A stretch of DNA of 64,000 nucleotides from NCBI GenBank assembly GCA_903848645.1, contig CAINGU010000041.1, forward strand, positions 62,001 to 126,000, written 5' to 3'. The translations under genes were made by a program, and so were the position numbers. This DNA comes from an uncultured cyanobacterium (GTDB taxonomy: Bacteria; Cyanobacteriota; Cyanobacteriia; Cyanobacteriales; Nostocaceae). Positions 1-11,965 of this stretch are shown here, piece by piece. Every line of letters starts with the position of its first letter. Within the stretch, counting starts at the first letter, position 1. The notes beneath the pieces were generated by a model. That model was not told the DNA's origin and did not search any database. It saw nothing but the letters and a program-made list of their open reading frames with translations.

Positions 1-42
1 AATACAAAAGTTGCGAATGCGATCTGCGGGAACGTCAGTCAT
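1..42 (-). CDS. lepA: Elongation factor 4 (LepA), N-terminal 14 codons only, truncated by window edge
   Basis: Reverse strand from 42 reads MTDVPADRIRNFCI, matching the cyanobacterial LepA N-terminus (MTDVPxxRIRNFCIIAHIDHGKST) from memory. Confidence 0.7.
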   Translation of the reverse strand, partial: MTDVPADRIRNFCI

Positions 43-140
43 ATACTATCTTTGCTTAAAGCAAACCAAAGTGAAAGCTATTTACTTCATGTATTTTAAT
101 GCTTTCTGAGGTAATAAGGCAAAAGGGAAAAGGCAAGAGG

Positions 141-196
141 GGAATGGGTAATGGGTAATGGGTAATCGGTAATGGGTAATGGGTAATGGGTAAGGG
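141..196. repeat. Heptanucleotide tandem repeat (GGGTAAT)n, STRR-like
   Basis: About 7 near-perfect 7-nt units. Confidence 0.9.
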
Positions 197-403
197 AGGA
201 ATCTTCTTTCTTCTTCAATAACTCCTGACTCGGTGACTCCTTTCTTCTGTATGGCAACTTAGGCTATTATTTAAAATCTATTTATAGCTCCTAGTGTTGA
301 TGACCTAGCAGCTTACAATTAAATAGACTGAACTATAAATATCATAACTGCCATAACTGCTTGACAACGGTTTCAATAAAACAATTTCAGAGTATTTAAA
401 ACT

Positions 404-640
404 ATGAATATGCAAGAACAACCTAATGGTGCAGATAACAAACGCGCTGATAAAACAGAAATCGCCCTTAATCTAGATTCGGAATTAATAGAACAAATTC
501 AACATCTTACCAATGACCCTAGTAAAGTGATTGAGGTGGCTATCCGTCAATGGTTGCGGGGTGATTCTAATAGAGATGATGAGTTAACTCGTACACCTAT
601 ACGGACACCTATTCCGCCCCGTGGTGAATGGAATGATTAG
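404..640 (+). CDS. Small hypothetical protein, possibly ribbon-helix-helix-like
   Basis: 78-aa ORF; KTEIALNLDSELIEQIQHLTNDPSKVIEVAIRQWL resembles an RHH/CopG-type fold. Confidence 0.55.
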   Translation: MNMQEQPNGADNKRADKTEIALNLDSELIEQIQHLTNDPSKVIEVAIRQWLRGDSNRDDELTRTPIRTPIPPRGEWND

Positions 641-814
641 AATTACTTGGCAAGTATCAAAGAATGATAAGAAATGTAAAAATTAATGCCTTAAATGCCA
701 GAAAAGTCAAAAATCCACAATTAAAAAATGTGAAAGATGTAAAAGTTTATGCAAAAATTTAAGTAGCTTTAGTATAAGCACGGTGGGAAGCCCTTTGTCT
801 ATCCAACTCGATTA

Positions 815-2521
815 ATGACTATTACTGCCAATACCCAATTGCCGAATTTAATTCCTCAAAATCTGGAATCTACTACCCACAGTACAAATGGTTCATCAAC
901 AACTCTGGAAGCGGAGTTGGTGTATACACAAGATGGATCTGGTCGCTATCTGACATTCTATTGGCAGCACAGCGAATACTTAGCGTGTGATACCCAGAGG
1001 ATAGTTGATGTACTCAATGAAAATGATAGCTTTGCGCCAGTAGATAAAGTTGTTTATCTAGAACATTTACACCGGATTTTGAGCAGTTCCGTGCCGGAAA
1101 GGGTGAAATGTTGGTTTAAATGCCCAAATATTGAATTATTAGAGTTGGAATTGACAATTACGCCGATTCTGCCGCGGGTTGGTCAGCCGACAACTACGGT
1201 TTTAGTAATAGGTAGGCTGTTACCATCAAAAATTAGCCCTCCCGAAGTGAATCAGGCACTAAAACTGCCGACAGCACTGGAGTTAGCTTTACGATTGCAG
1301 CAACACCAAAAGTTATTAAACAGAATCACCAGAAATATCCGCCGAACACTGGATTTAGATATTATTTGGCAACAAACAGTTGATAGTTTGGGAAAAACAC
1401 TCCAGCTAGAACGCTGTATTATCTGTCCTTATGAACCATCTAATACCAAAGTTCGGGTAATTGCTGAGTATCATCAGCCAGAGCAAATTTCTATACTTGG
1501 CTCAGAAATAGACATATCTTCTGAGCCAGCTTTTGCTGAGGCTTTGGCTACTTTAGAACCAGTAGTCATGGCAGTTCCATGTAATCACCAATCTCCACAG
1601 TATAAAGTTCTGGTTGTTGCTACTTGTTACAAAGATAAGGCTAATGGTTTAGCTGCTCTTACCTTTGTTAATCAGTGCTATCCATTGACACAAGCAGAAT
1701 TAGAATTAGCTAAGGAGGTAGCAGATCAGTTAGGAACAGCGATCGCTCATGCTACTTTATATAAAGAACTAGAAGAATCCCGCCAAAAAGCTGAAGAAGC
1801 TTCCCGGTTAAAAAGCGAATTTCTGGCTAATGTTTCCCACGAAATTCGCACTCCTCTAAATGGCATGATTGGCTTCTTAAAGCTAATTTTAGAAGGAATG
1901 ACAGATGATCCAGAAGAACAACATGAGTTTATTTCGGAAGCTCATCAATTGTCTTTACATCTGTTAAATATCCTTAATGACATTTTGGACATTGCCAAAA
2001 TTGAAGCTGGCAAAATGGAGTTAGACTGTTCCCCAGTCAACCTCAAGGAGTTATTTAATGATGTTGAAAGTTTTACCCGTCCCCAAGCGGAGATGAAAAA
2101 TCTGAGTTTTCAGATGGAAATGCCTGCAATCTCTGATGAAATCATTGTTCAAGGCAACTATAAAAGATTATTACAAGTCATGCTGAATTTGGTAGGTAAT
2201 GCTATCAAATTTACCCATGAAGGTGGTATTACTATTAGTGCCGATTTAATGCTGAAAAAACACCCAGGAATAGTCAAAGTTCGCGTTGTTGACACAGGTA
2301 TTGGTGTTTCCCTCGATAAACAAGATAAACTATTTCAATTATTCTCTCAAGTTGATGGTTCTCGGACTCGTCACTATGGTGGTACAGGTTTAGGACTAAC
2401 AATATCCCAAAAGCTGATAGAAGCAATGGGTGGTGAAGTACATTTCTATAGTCTCGGGGAAGAACTTGGTTCAACTGTGACTTTTACCGTGCCACTATAT
2501 CAACAACCATTGATGGTTTAG
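815..2521 (+). CDS. Hybrid-less sensor histidine kinase with GAF domain
   Basis: H box FLANVSHEIRTPLNGMIGF, N box NLVGNAIKFT, G boxes VVDTGIGV and GGTGLGLTIS; GAF-like region upstream. Confidence 0.9.
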   Translation: MTITANTQLPNLIPQNLESTTHSTNGSSTTLEAELVYTQDGSGRYLTFYWQHSEYLACDTQRIVDVLNENDSFAPVDKVVYLEHLHRILSSSVPERVKCWFKCPNIELLELELTITPILPRVGQPTTTVLVIGRLLPSKISPPEVNQALKLPTALELALRLQQHQKLLNRITRNIRRTLDLDIIWQQTVDSLGKTLQLERCIICPYEPSNTKVRVIAEYHQPEQISILGSEIDISSEPAFAEALATLEPVVMAVPCNHQSPQYKVLVVATCYKDKANGLAALTFVNQCYPLTQAELELAKEVADQLGTAIAHATLYKELEESRQKAEEASRLKSEFLANVSHEIRTPLNGMIGFLKLILEGMTDDPEEQHEFISEAHQLSLHLLNILNDILDIAKIEAGKMELDCSPVNLKELFNDVESFTRPQAEMKNLSFQMEMPAISDEIIVQGNYKRLLQVMLNLVGNAIKFTHEGGITISADLMLKKHPGIVKVRVVDTGIGVSLDKQDKLFQLFSQVDGSRTRHYGGTGLGLTISQKLIEAMGGEVHFYSLGEELGSTVTFTVPLYQQPLMV

Positions 2522-2560
2522 GGAATGGGTAATGGGTAATGGGTAATGGGTAATAGGGAA
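2521..2560. repeat. Heptanucleotide tandem repeat (GGGTAAT)n
   Basis: Same unit as at 141-196, directly abutting the kinase stop codon. Confidence 0.85.
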
Positions 2561-2809
2561 TTAATGGTTTTCGATAGAATTGATTTCTTGTAAAGTTTGC
2601 CAGCCGGCGTACCATTGAGAGTTATCTTGCAATAATTTAGCATTCAACCAAAAGCGCACTTGAGGATCGCAAGCTGCTACCATTTCCGCATATACCCATT
2701 TACCCTGATTTTTGCGGTTAACAACCTGAAAATGTCGCCAACCATCAACTTTCTGCTGTGCAGTCCATTTAGAACCCAGTAAGTAAGGAAATTTTTGTTT
2801 TTTAGTCAT
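2561..2809 (-). CDS. Tryptophan-rich small protein (TIGR02450/DUF2389-like)
   Basis: LLGSKWTAQQKVDGWRHFQVVNRK...WVYAEMVAACDP pattern. Confidence 0.7.
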   Translation of the reverse strand: MTKKQKFPYLLGSKWTAQQKVDGWRHFQVVNRKNQGKWVYAEMVAACDPQVRFWLNAKLLQDNSQWYAGWQTLQEINSIENH

Positions 2810-2810
2810 T

Positions 2811-2834
2811 TGTCAGTTGTCAGTTGTCAGTAGT
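2811..2834. repeat. Heptanucleotide tandem repeat (TTGTCAG)n
   Basis: TTGTCAGTTGTCAGTTGTCAG. Confidence 0.8.
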
Positions 2835-3441
2835 TAGGAAATTTTTCTTCATACCAATTACCAATTACCAATCACTTGTTAAGTTTTATATCAGATATTT
2901 TCTAATTTAATAAATATTTACTAATCCAGAAGTGATACTGACGGTGAGGGGGGTGAAGATTGCAAAAATCTCTTGATTGCTAATTTTACTATTCAATTAA
3001 AATTTCTAATTAATCTGATCCCAAGATATTGCCTTTATTGACAACGTAGTGCTGACAATGCTTTTCTGGTTGCACATACCGTAAATACCTGCAATATCGT
3101 CAATGGCGACAAGAATCAGCAGATAGTATGGAATCCATAGATTTTTATCTATTATAATTTTTTGTTTTTTGAAACTATTTTTATATAAATATTAAGTAAA
3201 AATACTAAAAATCATATTTTTAGGCTTTTTTAGGCTAATTAAGGAATTAATAAGCTAATAAAACTGCATTTTCACAATTAAACGGTGTATATCAGCATTT
3301 TTCATATTTTCACCCCCTTTCCTTTCTAGGGGATTTGCACAATAATGGCACTCACATACCTCACACATCCCCGAATCAACCTAGATACAGGCAAATGTTT
3401 GAGCTAAGAGTTTGTAAAGAAACTATCAGAGAGGGACAACC

Positions 3442-4308
3442 ATGAAACTAGCAGTTTACGGAAAAGGTGGAATCGGCAAATCTACAACCAGTTGTAATAT
3501 CTCTGTGGCTCTAGCTAAACGGGGTAAGAAGGTGCTACAAATTGGCTGTGATCCCAAACATGACAGCACCTTTACTCTCACCGGGTTTTTGATTCCCACC
3601 ATTATTGATACCTTGCAGGAAAAAGATTATCACTACGAAGATGTTTGGCCAGAGGATGTAATTTACAAAGGTTATGGCGGTGTTGATTGTGTTGAAGCAG
3701 GTGGACCTCCAGCCGGTGCTGGTTGTGGTGGTTATGTAGTTGGGGAAACAGTCAAATTATTAAAAGAACTTAATGCTTTTGATGAGTACGATGTAATTTT
3801 ATTTGATGTTCTTGGTGACGTTGTTTGTGGTGGCTTTGCAGCACCGTTAAATTATGCAGATTATTGTCTAATTGTTACAGATAATGGCTTTGATGCCCTA
3901 TTTGCTGCTAACCGGATTGCTGCTTCCGTTCGGGAAAAAGCTCGGACTCACCCCTTACGTCTAGCGGGTTTAATCGGTAATCGTACCTCCAAGCGGGACT
4001 TAATTAATAAATATATAGAAGCCGTACCCATGCCTGTTTTAGAGGTATTACCTTTGATTGAAGATATCCGCGTTTCCCGCGTCAAAGGCAAAACTTTATT
4101 TGAAATGGCAGAGTCAGATCCTTCTCTGAGCTACGTTTGCGACTATTACCTGAATATTGCTGATCAAATTCTCGCCCAACCGGAAGGTGTTGTTCCCAAC
4201 GATACTCCTGATCGTGAACTTTTTTCTCTATTGTCAGATTTTTATCTCAATCCAGTAAAAGTTAAAGCCACAAATGCTGAAGAGGAATTAGACTTGATGA
4301 TTGTATAA
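3442..4308 (+). CDS. chlL: Light-independent protochlorophyllide reductase, iron-sulfur ATP-binding subunit
   Basis: NifH-like [36 protein letters not shown]; followed by chlN. Confidence 0.97.
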   Translation: MKLAVYGKGGIGKSTTSCNISVALAKRGKKVLQIGCDPKHDSTFTLTGFLIPTIIDTLQEKDYHYEDVWPEDVIYKGYGGVDCVEAGGPPAGAGCGGYVVGETVKLLKELNAFDEYDVILFDVLGDVVCGGFAAPLNYADYCLIVTDNGFDALFAANRIAASVREKARTHPLRLAGLIGNRTSKRDLINKYIEAVPMPVLEVLPLIEDIRVSRVKGKTLFEMAESDPSLSYVCDYYLNIADQILAQPEGVVPNDTPDRELFSLLSDFYLNPVKVKATNAEEELDLMIV

Positions 4309-4334
4309 AACATTTTACCTCTCAGGATGGACTT

Positions 4335-5210
4335 ATGGCTTTTTTTGATAGCTTTACCGATTCACTCAAACAAAAGTGGTTGCAATTCTTTCAAGCTAAT
4401 CGTGATTGGATTACGCTCCAGATGACTGTTGAATCTGTTTATACCCCTGATGGCGGCAAGCGTCCGTCTTCTTACCTCATCCTGGGAGTCATCAATGCTC
4501 TAGAACCGAAATTAGCCCAGCTAATGTTTCCCTTTGCCAAACTCAATCCAGACGCAGATACCTTGATTGAAGTTCTGGATTTACATTTTGACCCAGATAT
4601 TGCCCTTGGTAATCGTCTTAGTCCCATGGCAGAACCAGAGATGTACTCGCGTCAGCAGTTGGTGGAGACGGCAGATATCTCTGAACCTGAAGCGGAATCT
4701 TTGCCAGTGATTAATACTGGTATCAGTGGTTGGGAAAAAGAGACACAAGAAACTTGGGCAGTAGATAGCGATGATGATGCCTTTGGTGATATTTCCGGAT
4801 CTGATGAAGATATTGCCAAGGAGTCAGCAGCATTATCCAGTTTAGAAACAATGGATGATTTCGGTGATGTCTCCTTTGATCCCATTTCTTTAACTAGTGA
4901 AAGCGATAATCAGGGATTTAATGCTCTCGCTTTAGAGGATGAAAATGCTTTTGGGGAAATATCTGAAAATGCCTTTGAGGAAATGGATGAAAATGCTTTT
5001 AGTGGGCTGAATTTATCTGAAGATAATTCCTTTGATGAACTGAATCTATCTGAAGATAATTCATTTGGTGAAGTGAATACATCAGAAGAAAATGGGTTTG
5101 ATGATGTCGTCTCAGACATCTGGGGTAATGAAAATAATGATTTGTTGGAAGAACTACCATCTGAGGTTTTTAATGAATCTGAAATGGCTCGTCTCTTCCC
5201 TAACAGTTAA
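4335..5210 (+). CDS. DUF5331-like cyanobacterial protein between chlL and chlN
   Basis: Conserved-looking N-terminus (FTDSLKQKWLQFFQANRDWI) with acidic repetitive C-terminus; chlL-chlN context. Confidence 0.7.
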   Translation: MAFFDSFTDSLKQKWLQFFQANRDWITLQMTVESVYTPDGGKRPSSYLILGVINALEPKLAQLMFPFAKLNPDADTLIEVLDLHFDPDIALGNRLSPMAEPEMYSRQQLVETADISEPEAESLPVINTGISGWEKETQETWAVDSDDDAFGDISGSDEDIAKESAALSSLETMDDFGDVSFDPISLTSESDNQGFNALALEDENAFGEISENAFEEMDENAFSGLNLSEDNSFDELNLSEDNSFGEVNTSEENGFDDVVSDIWGNENNDLLEELPSEVFNESEMARLFPNS

Positions 5211-5227
5211 TTGTTGAAGTCAGATGA

Positions 5228-6727
<1,500 letters not shown>

Positions 6728-6742
6728 GTTTTTGGTAATTTT

Positions 6743-6773
6743 AAGGACGGGCTTTCGGGTTCGTCCTTTTTTT
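6743..6773 (+). terminator. Rho-independent terminator downstream of chlN
   Basis: AAGGACG-GGCTTTCGGGTT-CGTCCTTTTTTT stem-loop plus T tract. Confidence 0.8.
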
Positions 6774-6842
6774 ATGAAATAACGAACCGCAGAGGCGCAG
6801 AGGACACAGAGGAAGAGAAGAAGGAAGAGAATATGCTAAAAT

Positions 6843-7139
6843 ATGATGATTACAAAAAATATATTATCAGGTGATGGAATGCCGGAAGTTTGCCGTTTTT
6901 TAGGAGTTATTATTACCATGTATTATAATGATCATCCTCCACCACATTTTCACGTCCGTTATAATCAACAAAAGGCAATTATTGAGATAGAAACATTATC
7001 AATTTTAGAAGGTAAACTGAGTCCTAGAGTTTTAGGTTTAGTAATTGAATGGGCAGCAATGCACAAATCAGAACTTCTCAAAAACTGGAACTTGGCTAGA
7101 CAAAATAATTCTTTAGAGAAAATCGAACCATTAGAGTAA
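6843..7139 (+). CDS. DUF4160 domain protein
   Basis: GVIITMYYNDHPPPHFHVRYNQQKAIIEIET is the DUF4160 signature; paired with DUF2442; true start may be internal. Confidence 0.85.
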   Translation: MMITKNILSGDGMPEVCRFLGVIITMYYNDHPPPHFHVRYNQQKAIIEIETLSILEGKLSPRVLGLVIEWAAMHKSELLKNWNLARQNNSLEKIEPLE

Positions 7140-7142
7140 TTT

Positions 7143-7427
7143 ATGCTGCAAGATATTATAGAAGTCATTCCTCAAGATAACTATCAACTCTATCTGAAAT
7201 TTGAAGATGGGAAAGAAGGTATTGTTGATGTTAGTAAGTTAATTGAATTTACTGGAGTTTTTCAACCTTTACAAGATTTAGCATTTTTTAAAACTGTGAA
7301 AGTTAACCCTGAATGGGGAACAATTTATTGGGATAATGGAGCAGATTTAGATCCTGATGTTCTTTATTCTGTAATTACTGGTGAATCTATTTCTACCTAT
7401 CATGGGAATACAGTTTTAACCAGGTAA
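7143..7427 (+). CDS. DUF2442 domain protein, partner of DUF4160
   Basis: YQLYLKFEDGKEGIVDVSKLIEF...GTIYWDNGADLDPDVLY. Confidence 0.85.
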   Translation: MLQDIIEVIPQDNYQLYLKFEDGKEGIVDVSKLIEFTGVFQPLQDLAFFKTVKVNPEWGTIYWDNGADLDPDVLYSVITGESISTYHGNTVLTR

Positions 7428-8690
7428 TTCTAAAGGTTGAGAAGGAATAATAAACATTAATTCTGCACCTTCTGGTTTTTGTTCTGTAGATGGTTTTAAT
7501 TGCAACCATTCATGAAAACTAATTCCTAATTGAGATATTGCTTGTATTTCTGTTTGGTACGATTCAAATCTGTTGTTGGTTTCAATCATTGATTCCATTA
7601 CTTGAAATACTTGGGGAAGTCGTTGGAAAGCTTCTTTTTCAAATCTACCTGTTAATGGTGTGGGATTTCCTCCAAATAAACCCCAGCTTATCTCATTACG
7701 ATCTACAATAGATGATGGTAAGGAAGACAACCATTCATTATTGTTTTGTGCTAACTTAAATATATTCTCACGCAGTAGATCAAATACAGCATTTTCATCT
7801 AATGTAGGGTTAATCCATCGGTAAATTTTAGTTAATCTAGACAAATCAATTTGTCCTTTAAATTGAGGGTGTAAATATGCTGCTGGATTAGAAGTAAGCA
7901 TTATCTCAATGTACTTATTAACCACTAACCTGATAACTTTTGTTCCTTCTTGAAAACGACGAATTGCTGTTTCGTGTTCTTCTAGTTCTAAATAACAACG
8001 AGCTTCGGCAATATAAGCTAAAGATAATGTGAGTATATATTTATCAATTATTTGGCTTTTTTGGGAAAGTTCGTTAACGGTATAGTCCTTGTAAATATGT
8101 TCTGCTTCTAAGAAGCGATTGATAGCTTGTAATGCACTATTTCTGCGGTTTTCAATTTTAGTCATTGTAAAAGCATTAATTGCTAATTCAATTCCAGCAC
8201 GGAAGTTAGCATAAAAACTCAAGTCAATTTTACGATTTATTTTATTTAATAATTCCTGGGATTGCTTTAGTTGGTTTTCTATATCATTAAGACGCTGAGA
8301 TATAACAGCAAAACCCATCACTGAAACACCAAGATTGAGAATACTAGCAGCAGTAGATATTTGTAAAATACCTTGAGTAAATTGTAAACTTTGCCCAATT
8401 GATGATATTTGGTTTTCAATCCCATCTAAACGCTGATTCACATCAGAAAAGCCTTTAGCTGAAATTGCAACATTTGCACCTGAAGCAATTAAGTTAAGTA
8501 CACCAGTAACAGGATTAGCTGCAAATGATATCACGGAAGGAGCAACTGAATTAGTATCTCGCAACCAAGTTACAATTTTCTTACTGGTTACTTCTCTAAT
8601 TACACCTCCAACCCGTTCAAATGTTCCATCTTTTAACCCTTTAGCAACCCAATCTGCTAATAGAAAGGTAACTTGAATTGGTAAACTCAT
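7416..8690 (-). CDS. Hypothetical protein with coiled-coil segments
   Basis: 424-aa ORF; NQRLDGIENQISSIGQSL and SQRLNDIENQLKQSQELLNKI repeats; convergent overlap with DUF2442 gene. Confidence 0.75.
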   Translation of the reverse strand: MSLPIQVTFLLADWVAKGLKDGTFERVGGVIREVTSKKIVTWLRDTNSVAPSVISFAANPVTGVLNLIASGANVAISAKGFSDVNQRLDGIENQISSIGQSLQFTQGILQISTAASILNLGVSVMGFAVISQRLNDIENQLKQSQELLNKINRKIDLSFYANFRAGIELAINAFTMTKIENRRNSALQAINRFLEAEHIYKDYTVNELSQKSQIIDKYILTLSLAYIAEARCYLELEEHETAIRRFQEGTKVIRLVVNKYIEIMLTSNPAAYLHPQFKGQIDLSRLTKIYRWINPTLDENAVFDLLRENIFKLAQNNNEWLSSLPSSIVDRNEISWGLFGGNPTPLTGRFEKEAFQRLPQVFQVMESMIETNNRFESYQTEIQAISQLGISFHEWLQLKPSTEQKPEGAELMFIIPSQPLELPG

Positions 8691-8988
8691 AATTTTTTCC
8701 TGGTTTTAACAATTTCAGCAGCGTTATGTATAACAATAAAATTGTATATTATCTTATATTGCAACACATAACCATGCTTAGTTAATTATCCTTATAGTGT
8801 TGTATCTTGACAACATAGTGAAATATTTTTTAACGTTTGCGTGATGTGTTGGAGAAATACAGCAAAGGATATAAAAAGAGCGTTACCTATGGCGAGCGAA
8901 GCGATCGCAATTGGCTATAGAATAAATATTAATGGTACTCGAATTCCTCTGCATTATGGTGAAATAAAAGTCACTGGAGATAAATATC

Positions 8989-9237
8989 ATGTCATTCCCC
9001 GCACCCGACCTAGCCAATAACTGGCAGTTTACAGAAATATGGGTTGACCCCACCTGTATACCACCTTACATTTTGATGTTGCTTGGTGATAATAAAAATA
9101 ATTTTTGCATTTTAGATCCTACAGAAAATTACAAAATTATTTTTGCTTGTTCCAGTTATGAAGAAGCTAAACTTTGGTTACTTGAGGATGAATATGAGCG
9201 TGTGGAAGGTCGAGTTTTAGCGGAACAGGTTGCTTAA
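8989..9237 (+). CDS. Hypothetical protein
   Basis: 82-aa intact ORF upstream of DUF29 gene. Confidence 0.6.
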   Translation: MSFPAPDLANNWQFTEIWVDPTCIPPYILMLLGDNKNNFCILDPTENYKIIFACSSYEEAKLWLLEDEYERVEGRVLAEQVA

Positions 9238-9257
9238 TTTATTTGGCAGGATGCTAT

Positions 9258-9734
9258 ATGAACCATCAACTCTATGAACAAGATTTTAATCTGTGGCGAG
9301 AAACTCTCATTACCCAAATCAAAGAAAAACATTTTAATGATATTGATTGGGAACATTTACTATTAGAACTGGATGATATGGGTAAATCGGAAAAACGGTC
9401 TTTCTTGAGTAATTTAACAATTTTAATTGCTCACTTACTCAAGTTAACTGTTCAAGCTGATGCTCCTGAAATGATGAAAGGAAGTTGGTACAGTTCTATT
9501 ACTGAACATCGTTTTAGAATTAAAAAAGATTTACAAGAAAATCCTTCTTTTAAGAATTATCTTCATGAGGTAATTTTTATAGCTTATGCTGATGCTAGAA
9601 AACTGGCAATTAAAGAAAGCAAAAATGCTAAGTTGGGAGTGAGAAAACCAGATGAAGCAGAATATCCTCTTGATTTTTATTTTACTTTAGATCAGTTATT
9701 AGATGAAGATTTTTATGGAGATATAGTTGAATAG
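9258..9734 (+). CDS. DUF29 family protein
   Basis: YEQDFNLWRETLITQIKEKHFNDIDWEHLLLELDDMGKSEKRSFLSNLTILIAHLLKL; ATG 9258 preferred over track TTG at 9243. Confidence 0.85.
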   Translation: MNHQLYEQDFNLWRETLITQIKEKHFNDIDWEHLLLELDDMGKSEKRSFLSNLTILIAHLLKLTVQADAPEMMKGSWYSSITEHRFRIKKDLQENPSFKNYLHEVIFIAYADARKLAIKESKNAKLGVRKPDEAEYPLDFYFTLDQLLDEDFYGDIVE

Positions 9735-9766
9735 TTGGTTGGTTTGAGTTTGATTAGTCATCAAAC

Positions 9767-9882
9767 CCGCCTGGGAATGAATTCCCAGTCTAATAGCTAA
9801 AGTCCGTTAAAACGGACTGGAATATTCTCTTAGTCGTCTTCAGACGACTTTTGTTATTAGCCTTAGAATTCATTCTGAGGCG
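9767..9882. repeat. Palindromic element A, copy 1 (outer stem enclosing two hairpins)
   Basis: CCGCCTGGGAATGAATTCC...AGTCCGTTAAAACGGACT...AGTCGTCTTCAGACGACT...GAATTCATTCTGAGGCGG. Confidence 0.85.
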
Positions 9883-10011
9883 GTTGTGAGGAATAATGTA
9901 AAATGTGATGTAAATTTATTCCTATATAGCGACAAAATGAATATAAAAAAAATTCCAGTTAACCCAGAATCTTTTCAACAAATCAAAAATTTATTACCCA
10001 CTTGACTGCTA

Positions 10012-11181
10012 CTAACAACTAACAACTGACGCACTTCTTAAGCCTTGCACAGTAGAAATTACCTGTTGGGCAACTTGATCAATTTCCTCAACTGTATTAA
10101 ATCTGCCAATCCCAAACCGCACCGAAGCATAAGCTAATTTATCGGAATGTCCTAACGCTTTCAAGACATAGGAAGGGGCAATATTATTGGAAGAACAAGC
10201 AGAACCGGAAGATACAGCTACTACTGATTGTAAACCTAAAGAAAGTGCTGCACCGTCTACACCTTCAACACTAATATTTAAGTTTCCTGTTAATCGTTTT
10301 TGAGGATGTCCATTTACATGAATTCCCCCGACAATAGATAACTGTTTCCACAATCTTTCTCTTAATGCTGTTAATCGTTGATTTTCGGTTTCTTGTTCGG
10401 CTATGGCAATTTCTACAGCTTTACCAAAACCGACAATTTGCGGTGTATATAATGTTCCAGAACGCATTCCTTTTTCATGTCCTCCCCCATGTTGTTGGGA
10501 AGCAAGTTTGACTCTAGGGTTACGTCTGCGGACATATAATGCCCCAATTCCCTTGGGTCCATAGACTTTATGTGCCGTGAGAGACATTAAATCAATGTTC
10601 ATCTCTTCTACATCTAAAGGTATTTTACCAATAGCTTGGGCTGCGTCTGTGTGCAAAATAATTTGTCTTTGACGGCACATTTCCCCAATTTCGGCTATTG
10701 GTTGTAAAACCCCAATTTCATTATTTGCAGCCATCACAGATACTAAAATTGTATCATGACGCAAGGCTTTTTCTAACTGATTTAAATCAATTAATCCATC
10801 TTTTTCTACTGGCAAAACTGTAATATCAAAACCGAGACTTTTTAAATATTCGCAAGGATCTAAAACTGCTTTATGTTCCGTGGCAATAGTCACAATATGT
10901 TGACCTTTTTGGAAATAAGCTTCGGAAATACCTTTAATAGCTAAATTATTCGCTTCCGTTGCACCGCTGGTAAAAACAATTTCTTCGGGTGTTGCGTTAA
11001 TTGCTTTTGCTAAAATTTCCCGTGTTTGTTTAACAGCAACTTCTGATTCCCAACCGTAAACATGACTAATACTAGCCGCATTACCAAACTTTTCGGTAAA
11101 GTAGGGAATCATAGCAGCCATTACCCTTTCGTCAACGGGGGTAGTAGCATGACAATCGAGGTAGATAGGACGACTGGACAT
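10012..11181 (-). CDS. iscS: Cysteine desulfurase (IscS/NifS family)
   Basis: YLDCHATTPVDERV, SGATEANNLAIKG, SLTAHKVYGPKGIGALYVR, SSGSACSS. Confidence 0.93.
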   Translation of the reverse strand: MSSRPIYLDCHATTPVDERVMAAMIPYFTEKFGNAASISHVYGWESEVAVKQTREILAKAINATPEEIVFTSGATEANNLAIKGISEAYFQKGQHIVTIATEHKAVLDPCEYLKSLGFDITVLPVEKDGLIDLNQLEKALRHDTILVSVMAANNEIGVLQPIAEIGEMCRQRQIILHTDAAQAIGKIPLDVEEMNIDLMSLTAHKVYGPKGIGALYVRRRNPRVKLASQQHGGGHEKGMRSGTLYTPQIVGFGKAVEIAIAEQETENQRLTALRERLWKQLSIVGGIHVNGHPQKRLTGNLNISVEGVDGAALSLGLQSVVAVSSGSACSSNNIAPSYVLKALGHSDKLAYASVRFGIGRFNTVEEIDQVAQQVISTVQGLRSASVVSC

Positions 11182-11396
11182 AATTAATTGGCGATTAATT
11201 CAAAATTTGACCTAATTTTTTTAAGAAAATAATAGAATTGATATTTCTATTGTATCAGGTCAGAATTGTTATGTTATTTTATGAATGTGATTCAGTAAAG
11301 CAAAGTTTAAATTAATTAACATTTGGAAAATCAAATATCTAACCGTGAGAAATCATAGCTATATCAAGAAAGTCCAAGGAATCGGACTATAAAAGT

Positions 11397-11873
11397 TTAA
11401 ATAGCTGCTAATTCCTTGATTTTTTTGAGTACAGCTTCAGCATGACCTTTAGTTTTGACATTCGGCCAAATGTATGCAATGATTTTATCAGGTGAAATTA
11501 GGAAGGTTGAACGAGCAACTCCCATATATTCTTTACCCATAAATTTTTTTAAACGCCATGCACCATAAGCCTCTATTAATTGATGTTCAGGATCAGTTAA
11601 TAGGGTAATTGATAAATTATGTTTGTCTATAAATTTGCTGTGAGATGTAGCAGAATCTGGACTAACACCAATAATTTTTGCTCCCGCTGTGGTAAATTCT
11701 GAGGATAATTCTGTAAAGTCTTGTGCTTCTGTGGTGCAGCCCGGTGTATTATCTTTAGGGTAAAAGTAGAGAACTAGCCACTGATTTAGATCAGCAAGAT
11801 TGACTAGATTATTGTTTTGGTCTGGGGTCGAAAAATCCGGGGCAGGTTGTCCAATTTGGGGAATATTACTCAT
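11397..11873 (-). CDS. bcp: Peroxiredoxin, Bcp/PrxQ type
   Basis: PAPDFSTPDQNN...LYFYPKDNTPGCTTEAQDF. Confidence 0.92.
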   Translation of the reverse strand: MSNIPQIGQPAPDFSTPDQNNNLVNLADLNQWLVLYFYPKDNTPGCTTEAQDFTELSSEFTTAGAKIIGVSPDSATSHSKFIDKHNLSITLLTDPEHQLIEAYGAWRLKKFMGKEYMGVARSTFLISPDKIIAYIWPNVKTKGHAEAVLKKIKELAAI

Positions 11874-11965
11874 AATTAGCTGGGCAGAAATAGTGATATA
11901 GCGGTTTTGATTTGGATGAGAACATACAGTTATTCTAAAACTTAGATAAGTAAATGGGCGTTAAA

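Noticed and set aside
8885-8915. GGCGAGCGAAGCGATCGC sequence
   Set aside because: Resembles the small palindromic unit seen at 43 kb and contains HIP1, but it is an isolated fragment.
9767-9882. CRISPR-like array
   Set aside because: Palindromes are not regularly spaced direct repeats and no cas genes are present; it is a dispersed palindromic element.
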